Below are positions 37,230 to 48,451 of a stretch of DNA of 64,000 nucleotides, piece after piece; position 1 is the stretch's first letter; every line of letters begins with the position of its first letter. Origin of the DNA: Neofusicoccum parvum (lineage: Eukaryota; Ascomycota; Dothideomycetes; Botryosphaeriales; Botryosphaeriaceae); assembly GCA_020912385.1 (NCBI GenBank), contig CP087214.1, forward strand, positions 620,001-684,000, written 5' to 3'. The notes below the pieces were generated by a model that was given only the letters and a program-made list of their open reading frames with translations, ran no database searches and was not told the origin of the DNA. Made by a program: the position numbers and the translations under genes.

Positions 37230-38790
37230 ATGTTCTACGACAGCGCGCCCAAGCTGGTTGCTGCCGTGATCATACTGGCGATACCGGCTTTCCTTCTCTT
37301 TGGTCTCCGGGTTTACGTTCGCCTGACGAGTGCGAAATGGGGTCTCGACGATTGGTTTATGGCGGCCGCGATGGTACGTGTCGAGGCGCAATCTTTGCAT
37401 GCGCAGCGCTAACTCCGCTCCCCAGCCATTCTTTCTCCTGCTCACAATCAGCGCACTGCTCGCCGCTGACAATGGTGTTGGAGCGCTCGATAAAAACTTA
37501 ACACCGGCAAGCATGATTTCAGGGTTGAAGGTACGTTGAATACCAACCACGAGACAGCCTTCGCAGAGTAAGAGACAGCGCAACGCTCTACAAGTATGAA
37601 TCTGGATGAGTGAATGCAGTTCGTCGCTCAACGGATTTACACTTTCGCAGCTGCGATGCACCATCTCTTCCCTGAGGCACATATGACCGTCTGTGCAAGA
37701 TACCCACATCGAGCAACATCTGACTGAGCGTGCAGTGGTTCTACCTGGCTCAATTATTCTTTTGCATCTCGATCCTGTTTGCCAAAGTTAGCATTGCACT
37801 ACAGCTCGTCCGCATCGCATCTCAGAAGAGGGCATACCTGCTCGGGCTGTATGCAATCATCGGCGTGATTGTGGTCTCGCTCTCCTTCACGACAATCTAC
37901 CTGCTGGCGCGGTGCAATCCAATCAAGTAGGTTCCAGGAACGCAGGCACCAGATGGCATCAGCCGGATGCTAATATTCCTCCAGAGCCAACTGGAATTCA
38001 GCAACGCCCGGCGCGAAGTGTTTGCCGTCTCTCGGACTCACCATCGTCAGCTTCGTCCAGTCCGGAGTAAACATCATCACCGACTGGCTCTGCGCTGTTC
38101 TGTAAGCGCTCTTGAATGACCGAACGAGGACAGAACTGACAGCGGCTAGGCCCATCCCTCTTCTCTGGGACGTGAAGATGAACACAAACACGAAGATCTC
38201 TGTGGTCGGGCTGCTTGGCCTTGGAGTCTTGTAAGTGGCCGCAGGGACAGAAGAACGAACGCGTTTGCGCTGACATTCCTACAGCGCCAGCGTCTCGGCC
38301 ATGATTCGGTTGAACTACACCGTTAGCTACATGAACCCTGAGGAGAACTATCTCTGTGAGTTTCCCCGCATCCGGGGACACAGCGCCCGCAGCTCCCGGT
38401 ACCAGGGACAAAGCTGACCCCTGGCGTGCAGATGGAGTCGTGAACCTTGTCATCTGGGCGTACGCAGAAATCGGCATCGCTGTGATCTGCGGCAGCACGG
38501 CGTGCCTGCGGCCGCTGTTCTCTTCTGTCTTCAAGTTCGGCAGCAGCTCCGACCACCGCGACACGTTCACGCTCCAGAGCAGAAAGCCGCGCTCGCGGAG
38601 CTACAACGGCGTCAAGGTGCCGAGCGTCGACTCGCGCACGGCGAAACAGGGCCTGGTGATCACCGAGTGCCACGGCGCCGGGCGGGCGGGCAGCGACGCC
38701 GACAGCGCGTCGATGAAGGACAACGACAGCCAGGTGCAGATTATGGAGGGCACCGGCATCCACGTGAGATACGAGGTTGACCAGCGGTAG
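37230..38790 (+). CDS. Seven-helix integral membrane protein, fungal rhodopsin/PTH11-like domain
   Basis: Seven exons, 37230-37373, 37426-37530, 37736-37926, 37985-38101, 38150-38230, 38285-38355 and 38432-38790, join in phase to 355 residues. Seven hydrophobic helices are visible: KLVAAVIILAIPAFLLFGLR, the FFLLLTISALL segment, FYLAQLFFCISILFAKVSIA, YAIIGVIVVSLSFTTIYLLA, the ITDWLCAVLPIPLLW segment, VVGLLGLGVFASVSAMIRL and the NLVIWAYAEIGIAVIC segment. The WGLDDW motif after helix 1, a Lys-x-Ser-Ile in helix 3 and PIPLLW after helix 5 are typical of the fungal rhodopsin-like domain that also occurs in PTH11-type receptors. No CFEM domain precedes it and there is no retinal-binding lysine to suggest a true opsin. 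The roughly 90-residue polar tail faces the cytosol. The ligand is unknown. Confidence 0.88.
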
Positions 38791-39856
38791 CGCGCAATGA
38801 GACGGAGCGAGCGACAGGAGACGGCGCAGGCGGTGTTGGCGGGTGGGCTGCAGGCTTGGGCACCTTGGCGCGGCCGGGGGCCGACGAGGCGGGCGTGGAG
38901 ACGGGTCTGGGGCGCACGTGGGCCGCTGTACAGTAGCACAAAACCATCAGCTAGATTTGCGCAGCACCCGCCGGCCGTGTGCGCTCGCGTCGCGCGAGCG
39001 GTGAAGTCATCCGCGCTGCGCCTCGCGGCGGGCTGGTGACCAGGCGGGCGCGGTCGATGCGTCCCGCCAAGCTCCGCCGCACCGGAGGCCCAGAGCTGTG
39101 CTCCACTTGCGCGACTCCGCCCTGTCAGCCCGTTCAGACCCAGGGCTCCGGCTGTGCTGGTCCGACCCTTAAGCCGCTACTCGCTCACCCACAGGCCTCC
39201 CGCATCTGTCCACTGCAGCCGTTTCCACCTCCGTCCATCACCCCCATCCCACTCGGCGCCAAATCCCGCCCTTTCGACGATCGCTACCCTCCTCCGTCCA
39301 CCCTCGCTCTGCCGTCGCCCGCCGGCGCCGCTCCCGTCGCTCGCTCGTGCCTGCTTACTCGACCCGCCCGCGCCAGCAGCCGTGTCCCAGGCTGCGCCCT
39401 CGTCGCTGCAAAAGCGTCGCACGCCCGCGATCCCTTGCATTGCCTGCGCCCACGCGAAACACTCGCGGGAGCTTCTGCGCCACGCTCAAACCCGCAGCTG
39501 TGTCGCCTGTCCGCTTGGCCCGAGTGTGCCGCGACTCACAGCTCCCAAGAACGCGCGCGAGAGATTAGCCCGGCCTTGTGTCGCCTCCACTGCGCAGTTA
39601 GGGCTCGACTGCGCGGCAGCCTTACTCCCTCCCAACACCGCCCACCGCGCCTCTTCTACAACAACCTCCGCCCACCAGCCGCGCGAGGCGGCACAACACC
39701 GTCAAGATTTACCATCACGAGTCACGCGCATCCCTCCTCGGAGGCCAGAGCATCGACCGGCTATATCAGCCTCCCACCATCGAGACCCTGCCAGGAGGCT
39801 ACCGCGATCGAGAAGGCCTGACCGCGACACCGGGCGTGCGCCCGCAGACCAGCAAA
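38791..39856. other. Intergenic, long C-rich leader of the UPF0658 gene
   Basis: About 1.07 kb. From 39100 on it is extremely C/T-rich on the plus strand and free of stops in two frames, which produces long spurious readings. It probably includes a long 5' leader. Confidence 0.5.
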
Positions 39857-41079
39857 ATGTACCGACCGACAACCACATGGACCTGGGCATTCCTGCTCAC
39901 CGCATTACTACAAGCCGTCGTCGCTCTGGCTCTGGAAGCGTATGTCGCACCCGCACCCGCGCCCACACGTCGACTGCGGAGGCCCTCGGAGCCCCGGGTC
40001 GCGCGCAGCCTCGCGATTCATGACTGACGTCGACTTGCACAGGTACATCTTCGCCAAGTTCCAGCTTTCGCTGCACCAGGACGCCGAGAAGTTCCCCCAG
40101 GCGAAAACGATCCCCACCTATCTTTCCGTCTTCATGTTTGGGTACATCTACCAGATGGTCCTGGTCTACGATGCCCTCCGCCTTAAGAACACCATTCAGG
40201 TCATTGGCCTCTGCATCTACAACGTCGGGATCCTGGTGTACGCGTCCATTCAAATGGACCAGATCAACGACGCCGTCGTCGAGCTGAAGAAGTACAACAT
40301 GATCAACCCGGGATTTTGGGACGATATCAAGCCATTCCTGATTGTCGAGCCTTGCCTGATGGCTTTCGGCACCATCCTGATGTCCTTTGTTGCCTGGAAG
40401 CTGTACGACGAGTTTGCCTGGACAATCTACAAGCACATCAGCGCCGATCTGAGACTGAAGCGCAGGTATCTGACGTATCAGGTAAGCAGGGATGCTGTTG
40501 ACATTTTTAGCACACACGTGCTTACGTTGGCTTCCAGATCTACATCGCCCTTCTCAAGTTCGACTTCTTCTTCTTCCTTGGTTTCACTGTGCAGTTCCTC
40601 GTCGTCGTCGGTAATACCACGGATGCCGAATTCTACCTCACCATCGCTGCTGTCCCCATCACTATCATCCTGCTGCTCCTGGCGGCATACTGGACGCAGA
40701 AGGAGAACGTGCTTGGCATGGCCGCCATTATCGTACGTATTGCTCAGTGTAAATATCCTCCACATGCTAACCTGTGCAGACCATCTACTTCGGCGCGCTT
40801 GCCTACTTCCTTTTCAAGCTTGTCCGTATGTACGGTACCGACACACGCCGTGTCAACGACTACTCGCCAGCGCGCCGGTCGCTTACGACTTTCGCCATCA
40901 TTACCATCCTCCTGCTACTGGTTACCATCATCATTGCTTGCATGTGCACACACAACTTCAACAAGGGCCTCAAGCCGCATATCGCGAAGCGGAAGGTCCC
41001 CGACCTTGAAGAGCACAAGTACACGACCGAGATGCCCGCAATCGCCGGTCCCATGCCGAGCAGGATGACAATCGATTGA
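39857..41079 (+). CDS. UPF0658 Golgi apparatus membrane protein
   Basis: Exons 39857-39939, 40043-40481, 40538-40732 and 40780-41079 join in phase to 338 residues. The protein starts MYRPTTTWTWAFLLTALLQA and has about seven membrane helices. Conserved stretches include YIFAKFQLSLHQDAEKFP, TIPTYLSVFMFGYIYQMVLV, KRRYLTYQIYIALLKFDFFF and YFLFKLVRMYGTDTRRVNDY, which match the UPF0658 family of fungi (named after a fission-yeast Golgi protein). Its molecular role is unknown. The C-terminus after the last helix is charged and probably cytosolic. I chose the ATG at 39857, which begins the first helix; an in-frame ATG 21 nt earlier would add seven residues. Confidence 0.92.
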
Positions 41080-43531
41080 TGTGTTCATCACGTACTCGAC
41101 CCCACCCTGCAGCCGGTGGTACGATTACTCGATACGTTCAATCATAGCATGTACAATGGATTTTCAGTCTTTCCTTTAGGGGTTGAAACCGGGGCACGGG
41201 GAACTCATGGCGACGGCGTTATGCGGTGCACATCGGCGAAAAAACAGGAAAACCGGCCACTTCGTTTGCCATAATGGAGGCAAACTAATCGCATTCCCCA
41301 ATTCGATCCGACCGAGCTCTGGACTTGGAGGGAAATGTGGGGGCCGGATATGTTTTTTCTTTTTGAAAGGATACCAGAGGGATTGCTTGATTTTGCAGAT
41401 TTTTGCTCTTTTCGGGCTGTGTTATTTTGGATTCTAAAGCGGATTGAAAGACTCTTTGCCAATCGCAAGAGCTTTCAACTACGGCCGATCTGTTCCTTTG
41501 AATTTTCTTTGGATACTGGTGTTTTCCCCCAGTCTGCGTAGTACTCATACCCATCCTCCTGTTATCCACTGCCTGCAGTGTGTGCTTGTTTCTTTTTATA
41601 GGTCTGCCATGTCACGAAGTCCATGCTTTGAGGGACGGGGGTTTTCGTCATCCTGGCAAATTGCACTCCAAGGCCCACGTGCCTTTCATTACAGCTCGCA
41701 CTACTCTCCGTTTTTCTCCATTCTCCCACCGCATCGTCAAACACTAGAAGGAAAATGCTTATTTGTGCATTTGGCCCCTTCCCACGAAGTCAGCCTTTAG
41801 AAAACAAAATTTCCACGAGAAAGACATTTCCACACCGCTCGCGCGTAACACAACAAACCTTTAAACCTTTTTCTCCACATTTTCAGCCTCCACTGCTGCC
41901 TTCAACCCGGCCCCAACGCGCAAAGCTTGGCGCATAGGCTTGGCCGCAACGGCCGGCCCGAACCCACACTCCTGCTAGCACTTCATTTTCCCCAGAGGGC
42001 TAGTGTCCAAAAGTAATGTCCTCCAAACCGGAGCTTCATCACTCGCCGGTGATCACATCTTCGCTTCGCAAACCAGCACACACTGGAAAGCCCAGCGCAT
42101 GCTTCTTCACCCCCAACGACAGCGTGACATGCGGATCCCGAACACACCGCAGGACGCCGCGGCGCGGCCCAACGCGCCGACGCGCTCGCCTTCCCCTTCA
42201 TTAACGGCCTCCGGCGGCCGCGCCGCGCCGCGCCGCACCGCGCGCGCACGCGCACGCGCATACACGGGCTGTTGGTGTGAGGTGATCTGTCCTGTTCCGC
42301 GCGCTTTCTGCGCCCTCGTGCCCTCTCCCCGGCCGGTCCGTGTGCGCTTTTAAATTGCTCTGCTCCCCGCCTCGGGTCCTGGGTGATTGACCTTCCGCGC
42401 CCTGGGCGACGTGCCAGCCCGGCCCGCCACACCTGGGGAAGCTGTGCTTAGCGCGAGGCGGAGGGGGAGGGCGAGGTGGGATGGCTGTGTCAGGCGCTAG
42501 GGAAGACAGCTGCTCTTTTTTTTTTTTGTTGGACTTCGAGCAATGACTGCCGTTGCCGCAGCTCACTCTAGGTGCGAGAAAACGCCGCCCTTTAGCGTGG
42601 GGGAGAGACACGGAGAAGCAGAGATACGAGCGGAAAAACCAGCGTCCTCGGCCATCGGATCTGCGCAGAGCAGTCTCTCCACTGTTTCCCGCTGAGTACC
42701 GTCGTCGTCATCGTCGTCACCCACGCCTTCGAAGATGAGACCGGGACGTTGAAAGCCGACACACCGAAGTCTTTTGTCTATCTATACGTCTTGAATGTGC
42801 ATGTGTCTATCTACCGATGTACTGTGCCAACCGCCTCTACGTCTTTTTTTTTTTGTCGTCTATGCAAGCTTTCTTTCTTGACAGTGTGATGATGATAGGG
42901 ATTGGGGTGTGTGGGGTGGTGGCTCCACAACAACGCAGACCGCAGCCGTGCAAGCCCCTTCGGCGATGCCGAACGGGTTTCGTTCGCGTCGGGTTGTGTC
43001 AGTTGTCGCAGCTGCCGAGTGACCCGTGCCGCTCTTACCGGTTGCGTGGAAAGGAAATGGAAAAAACCGAGGGAAGAACCGAGAGAGGAAAGAATGGAAT
43101 AATCTGATACACCTGCTTCAGCAGCCCGGCTCCGATCAACCAGCCCTGTGACCGATTTGCCCTGCCCTGCTGCTGGGCTGTGCTGTGCCGCGTGTCTGCA
43201 CGGGCCCACGCCGTCGCTGCTTTTGCTTGCTTCCGTGCAGGCGCACCACCACGCCGCATCCCATGCCCATCAAACACGCCTGTCTCTTTTGCTCCCCCCT
43301 TGGACCCGCCGCCGCCGCCATGCTATTTTCTAATTGGTTCTTTCTGAAACGTCGCAGCTGGCCATTAAAAGCTTGGTGTTGTACTTAGTTCGTAGGTGAC
43401 GTACGCCTCCGACTCGTGTCTCCGTGAAGGGCATGAGGTGCACGGAAGGATCCGACGACGGAGACACAGCAGGAGAGTGAGGGAGTTTCGTGGAGCAGGT
43501 TTTCTCGGTCGTCGTGAAGAAAAGGAACGGC
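41080..43531. other. Long intergenic block between convergent genes
   Basis: About 2.45 kb between the ends of the UPF0658 gene and the Mpv17-like gene. It contains T runs near 42518 and 42846 and a CG-rich simple repeat near 42220. No protein-coding or RNA gene is supported. Confidence 0.45.
42215..42262. repeat. CG-rich simple repeat (CCGCG and CGCA units)
   Basis: Tandem CCGCG-type units pass into a run of alternating purine-pyrimidine CG/CA dinucleotides (CGCGCGCACGCGCACGCGCA). The alternating part has Z-DNA-forming composition. Confidence 0.7.
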
Positions 43532-44575
43532 TCATTCCTTCTTCTCGGCAGCCAGAGGGCCGGCCTCGGTGCCAGCCGCTTTGGCGCCGCCTTGGGAGTT
43601 GAGGAAGCTGAGGTAGCAGTTCCAGCCTGCGGGAGAGAACACGTTCGGCGTTAGCAACCCGTAAATCCGCACCGCCTTTCGCTCCTTATCGCCCCACACA
43701 AACATCGACGTCCGAGCGGATAGAGCTCTAGAACTCGGGTGGAGACCAGCTACTTACCCAGAGAAATGACGTTGACGACCAGAACGCGGTGCTCAAGCGG
43801 GACGAACTTGAAGTTGGCGACTTGCACGAAGGGCCAGACCATCCAGTTCTTGGTGAGGGCAGGCCCGTAGGTGGAGGCGAGCTTCTCCTTGGGGCTGCCG
43901 CCCTCGAGCACGGCCATGGTCGACAGGAAAAGGCACATGTTGGTGGGAGCAAAGAGGAACTGGTCGGCGGCCACGCGGGCCAGGATGGTGCCGTTGGTCG
44001 ACTTCAGCTGGATGCGCTGCAGCGCCTTGAACCATGTCGTCGCAGCCGGACCGAAGATGACTGCGGGAGCCGAGTTGCAATGTCAGCTGGTGTCTCCAAG
44101 GCCTGCCTCCCATCCTTGGCAGGGATTCTCGGTGGCGAATCGAGAAGTTTGCGTGCTGGAGCATCACTTACTGCCACCGTAGCCAGCCATACGGGCGGTG
44201 CGGTCCCACTCATGCTGCTTCCAGCCCTTGCGCTCGACAATCTGCTGAGCCATGGTGTCTCCAGTCGCGAAGAGAATCTATAACACGTCCATAACCCGTC
44301 AGCTCACGCTCCCTCGCTGTGTATGCCTTATCTCGGCCATTTATGCAGGTTTCCGCCGGAAAGGTTTGAGCGGTCGCAGACAGGAGGCATTGGGCGGTCG
44401 GGCAGCACGGAGGACGCGTGCAGAGAGGAGAGAGGAGACGTACGGCGGTGGTGATGCTCTGGGTCAGCAGCGGGCGCTGAGCGAGCTTCAATTGGTACCT
44501 GTGTGCATATCGACATCAGCTTCGAGACCCTGCGACCGGGGGTCCTAGATGACGGCAAACGTACCAGCGGAGCAT
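43532..44575 (-). CDS. Mpv17/PMP22 family membrane protein (Sym1-like)
   Basis: Minus-strand exons 44575-44565 (11 nt), 44498-44444, 44277-44172, 44060-43758 and 43626-43532 join in phase to 189 residues, the usual family length. The reading starts [20 protein letters not shown] and continues [13 protein letters not shown], the [18 protein letters not shown] segment, [35 protein letters not shown] and [13 protein letters not shown], all hallmarks of the Mpv17/PMP22/Sym1 family, with four membrane helices. The yeast Sym1 protein sits in the inner mitochondrial membrane and is needed for growth on ethanol at high temperature; Mpv17 relatives may form channels. A peroxisomal member is also possible. 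The 11-nt first exon hides the true start. It is transcribed divergently from the BEM46-like gene. Confidence 0.92.
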
Positions 44576-44998
44576 TTTGGCGACGGTCTTGCGGATCAAA
44601 GAGGCGAGCGGTGTCGGGCCAGGAGTGGCGGCTTTGGTGAATAGCGATGGCGGAGGAGTTAAGTTGATCAGGAGACGGCAAAGGGGCTGGGCTGATGGAC
44701 TGGATATTGTAAGCTTTCTCGAGCTCTGTGATCTCGGATGGTTGCGAGTCAGCCACGATGGCGTCGCGCACTGTTCAAGGGGCCCGCCTGGGCTTGGCGC
44801 GTAGTCCCCCGGCTTCCCGCTCTGGGGATCCCTTCCGCGCGCCTGCTCCGACGGCGCGCCGCCATCCTCCCTCACCAACACCGTGTGTCTTGCCGCATCT
44901 GCGCTTGCTCCTCGTGTCGCCTCCTTTCCGGCTCTGGCCTTGCCTCATTGAGCTGCATCGCTTCTCGCACGCCCTCGCCCATCGCCAATGGGTGCGCA
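44576..44998. promoter_or_regulatory. Divergent promoter of the Mpv17-like and BEM46-like genes
   Basis: Only about 420 bases lie between the two start codons, or 606 if the hydrolase starts at 45182. No TATA box is evident. The plus strand becomes CT-rich toward the hydrolase. Confidence 0.5.
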
Positions 44999-46261
44999 AT
45001 GCCGGCCGTCTCACTTCCGAATACCAGGCCATTTCCCACAGCCCTGAAGGCTGCTCGTCTCTCACTGCTCAGGCGCGGTTTTCACGTACACAGCCATGGT
45101 CTCTTCGTGCCTACCAGCCTGGTTCGGTCGCCAACCTCTCGGCCACGGAGAGCCTTTGAGGCTTCTTTGAATCCAAGCAGCATGTCAGCCCGGCGGGCGC
45201 TGTTTACCGACACGCTACCAACTGTACTGGTGCCACCTGCCATCTTCCTTGCCTGCTTCATCGGGTTGTGGTCTTACAAGATCATCATGACCATTATCTT
45301 TCAGAATAAGTTCATCTACATGCCTTACATGCCGCCATTTGCTCGTTCGGAGAAGATCGAGGACTATGCGGCTGCTTGTAGGCCTGTCTGTTGGGAGGAG
45401 AAAAGAATCAAGTCCTTGGATAGGACGAGGATTTCTCTTTGCGTTGGAAGCACACCGGAGAAATCAAGCAACGCTCAGAAGACCACCCGGAAACATGTCG
45501 TCATCATATACTTCCAAGGGTATGTGCATTAATTTCTACACGTCTTGGGCGAACTGGTTGTAATGACTGCATGTAGCAATGGTGCTTCTCTACCACCAAG
45601 ATTACCAGAATTGACAGGCGTGCTCAAAGCGCTGCAAAAGAATCCGAAGGAGAAGAACGCAGAGTACAGCATCGTCGCGTTGTCGTACCGGGGCTTCTGG
45701 ACTTCCAAAGGCAAAGCGTCCCAGAAAGGCATTGAGCAGGATGCTCAGGCAACCTTAGCTTGGGTCCAAGAGAACTACTCTTGCGCTCGAGTTGTGCTCT
45801 GGGGTCAGAGTCTAGGAGCAGGTGTAGCAGCAAACTTGGTTGCCCAACAACTCAAATCAGCATCGCACGCGGTTACTTCTGGTATGCAGCAGGACATCGC
45901 GGGCCTGATTCTGGAGACGCCTTTCATTGGGATAAAAGAGATGCTCCTCGCACTTTACCCCCAGAGGTGGCTTCCGTATCGCTACCTTTGGCCCTTCTTG
46001 CGCAGCTGGTGGGACAACGACGCCGCACTTCGGACCATCGCAGCTTTAAAAGGCAAACGGAAGGTGCCAATACAGATGATTACAGCAGCAAGGGATGAGG
46101 TCGTCCCGGAAGGCCACGCGCATCATCTTTACACACTTTGTAAGGAACTGCAATTGGATGTCCGGCGCCGGGAGGTCCTCGGAGCTCTGCACAATGAAGT
46201 CCTAACCAAACCAGATGGCCGAGGCTCTGTCGTTTCCTTCGTCCAAGAGGTTAGCGGCTGA
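44999..46261 (+). CDS. Alpha/beta hydrolase, BEM46/ABHD13-like
   Basis: Exons 44999-45519 and 45577-46261 join in phase 2 to 401 residues. The serine-hydrolase triad is present: Ser in LWGQSLGAGVA, Asp in AARDEVVPEGHAHHLY and His in LGALHNEVL. A single membrane anchor (VLVPPAIFLACFIGLWSYKI) precedes FQNKFIYMPYMPPFAR, a common opening of the BEM46/ABHD13 group. These are membrane-anchored hydrolases; in Neurospora BEM46 is linked to hyphal polarity and auxin synthesis, and the substrate is unknown. The start is uncertain. From 44999 the protein gains a 61-residue Arg/Ser/His-rich end with LRRGFHVHSH that could be a mitochondrial presequence. From the ATG at 45182 it would be 340 residues beginning just before the anchor. 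Confidence 0.85.
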
Positions 46262-46840
46262 TAGGTATCATGAGCCTGCTAGAAACACAGTATGAGTACT
46301 ACTACGTCATAAGGTCACTGTGGACTAAGAACAATGGCGCGGACGGTTCAACCTCCTGTCTCACCTACGCCGAACATTCGAGAGAGCTCTATCCCAGTTC
46401 TGCATTGAAGGCTTGTCCTCGAGCTCCCGATCTACGGAAACCAACGTTGTCCTACAACGAACACCCTTGCGGCACCGTTGTTCGCGAAGACGCTCGCGTT
46501 AGTGTGAAGGTACAGCCTTCTTTGAGTCGACAATGGACGAGATGTCTCAGTCATCCACCAGACCTCCGCTCATAATTGGGGGTTCGACAATGCTCGACAA
46601 TAGATTGCAGTATCTGAGACAGTCGCACATCATCAATCCATTGTGGTGTCTCACATGGTCTGCAGCGCGGCTATATCCCTTCAACGCTTCTCCGCTGGCA
46701 TTCTGGAAACTCTTCAACGACGTTCACTTCCTATGAGCTTCGCGGGCCTTCTAATAAGGAATCGCCACTAATCTACTTCATAAGTCCTCCCTTCAGCCCC
46801 AACCGCTTCTTCTGGTCATATCTCCTCTTGCCAACATCCG
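46262..46840. other. Intergenic, no gene seen
   Basis: Two short open frames (46270-46575 and 46533-46736) have no recognised features and no splice link to the next gene that I can defend. Confidence 0.4.
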
Positions 46841-48451
46841 ATGACGATCATCAGCAGACCTCCGTCTTGGCAAGAGAGCATTCTCTTTACCATCTCAGCT
46901 GAAGGCGAAATAAGATCTCTGAAGTCCCCTCTTCCTTTCCCGCATCGGCCTTCTGCTTCAGCCTCACCTGGACCGGTGTGCACCAGCCCGCTGAAGAAGA
47001 GGTTTCCACAGGAAGATCTTCGCAGCGCCAATCTCGAAGTCAAACCCATAAGGAGCCAGCGGTCCAGCTCAGGAGCACCGTCATCATTCAGCCTCAATAG
47101 CACGCCAAACACTGGATTGTTCTCTGATACGCTCAATACCTCGATCGATTTTGGTTCAGCGGACCGGACGGTCACTGGTGACAGCAGAACATGCAATCAC
47201 CGAGAGAGATCCATCACCAGTACTGCCATTGGCATAGCACGATCCACCTATGTCCAGTTAGGCCTGCAGAGACGCTACTGGGATCCTCCGCTCCATTCAC
47301 AACATCACGGACTAATAGCCCATCAGTACCTCGGTGGTTCAAACAGCATACCCAAGGCCACAGCTCTCACGGACATCAATATCAGAGGTGATCCAATACG
47401 TATGTGTACGTCAGATTTTGACGTTGGGCCGCGCGGGCTCAAAGTAGGGTCCTGTCTGTTTCTCAACCTACCTTATGGAGCCAACGATGCTTGTAGCCTG
47501 CAGATCAGAATGAAGGATGGAAGCCCAGCTGACCAGCCAAGATTACTCCTCGAAGTTGCAGCTGCGGTTGTTGACACGGGCACTGGTAAGAAGAGATGGC
47601 GACTTTGCACCCAGCACGATGTTACAGATATAATCAACGACATAGCCAGGAAGCGCCTTGCTTCAGAGGGAGCTTCGAGCCCGAGCATCCAGAACAGCAG
47701 ACCATCATCAGAAGCAGATTCTCCCAGCTCACTCGGCTCAGCCGACGCCAACATCTTCGACTGGACCGCCTTCACTGAGGAAGAACTCCACCAGAGCCCT
47801 TCCCGCATTCCTCAAGCCACACAAAACGACAACGGCCGCCCTGTCTCAACCACACCATCCCGCTCCTCCCGCAGCCACCGCCTCTCCGGCGCCACCCTCG
47901 TTCCCAGCATCCAATCGTCCGCCCGCTCAACCCTCATCGCCACTCCATCCCCCGCACCCCACGTCTCCCGCTCCGCACCACCGCGGCACCAGCGCACCTC
48001 GGTCACTCCGCCACCGCCAGCACCATCGCCGCCCGCCGCCCTCCTCGCCACCACCCCGCCCGCCGACACCCGCGCCTTCCTCGACCTCGCCCGCGCCATC
48101 AAGCGCGCCCACGCGTCCTCGTTCTTCGTGCTCGTCCCGCTGCGCCGCCGCCCGCCCGTCGCCAACCACGGCCGCGCCCGCGCATCCGCCGTCCGTCCCC
48201 CCGCGGGCACCGTCACCGCCACCACCGCCGTCCCTGCCTTGCTCGACCACGCCGTCGAGTTCGTCTCGGTGGATTTGGCGGAGCGGCCGGGGGTGCTGGC
48301 GAGGGTGTTGGGCGGGGCGGTGGGACGGTTGGGGGAGGGGCTGAGGCGGGGGAAGGCGTTTGTTTGGGAGGGGGAGGGGAGGGACCGGAGGGTGGAGTGC
48401 GTGCCGGTTGGGGACGGGAGGGAGGTGTGGTGGGTTTGTTTTGTGAGGTGA
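46841..48451 (+). CDS. Uncharacterised protein, 536 aa, Ser/Pro-rich
   Basis: One intronless frame starting ATGACGATC. I do not recognise a defined domain. The central part (DFDVGPRGLKVGSCLFLNLP, LQIRMKDGSPADQPRLLLEV, KRWRLCTQHDVTDIINDIA) looks folded and recalls the PAS-like region of some uncharacterised fungal proteins, but a complete PAS fold before it is missing. Flanks are disordered, Ser/Pro-rich. The last 110 residues (DTRAFLDLARAIKRAHASSF, then VEFVSVDLAERPGVLARVLG) look folded again and GC content rises sharply there. No signal peptide or membrane helix. An upstream exon carrying the missing N-terminal half is possible; I could not find one with matching splice phases. Confidence 0.65.
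   Translation: MTIISRPPSWQESILFTISAEGEIRSLKSPLPFPHRPSASASPGPVCTSPLKKRFPQEDLRSANLEVKPIRSQRSSSGAPSSFSLNSTPNTGLFSDTLNTSIDFGSADRTVTGDSRTCNHRERSITSTAIGIARSTYVQLGLQRRYWDPPLHSQHHGLIAHQYLGGSNSIPKATALTDINIRGDPIRMCTSDFDVGPRGLKVGSCLFLNLPYGANDACSLQIRMKDGSPADQPRLLLEVAAAVVDTGTGKKRWRLCTQHDVTDIINDIARKRLASEGASSPSIQNSRPSSEADSPSSLGSADANIFDWTAFTEEELHQSPSRIPQATQNDNGRPVSTTPSRSSRSHRLSGATLVPSIQSSARSTLIATPSPAPHVSRSAPPRHQRTSVTPPPPAPSPPAALLATTPPADTRAFLDLARAIKRAHASSFFVLVPLRRRPPVANHGRARASAVRPPAGTVTATTAVPALLDHAVEFVSVDLAERPGVLARVLGGAVGRLGEGLRRGKAFVWEGEGRDRRVECVPVGDGREVWWVCFVR

Noticed and set aside
39154..40023. 289-codon frame before the UPF0658 gene
   Set aside because: C/T-rich leader sequence giving a Pro/Ser/Arg/Ala-rich reading; it overlaps the true first exon in another frame.
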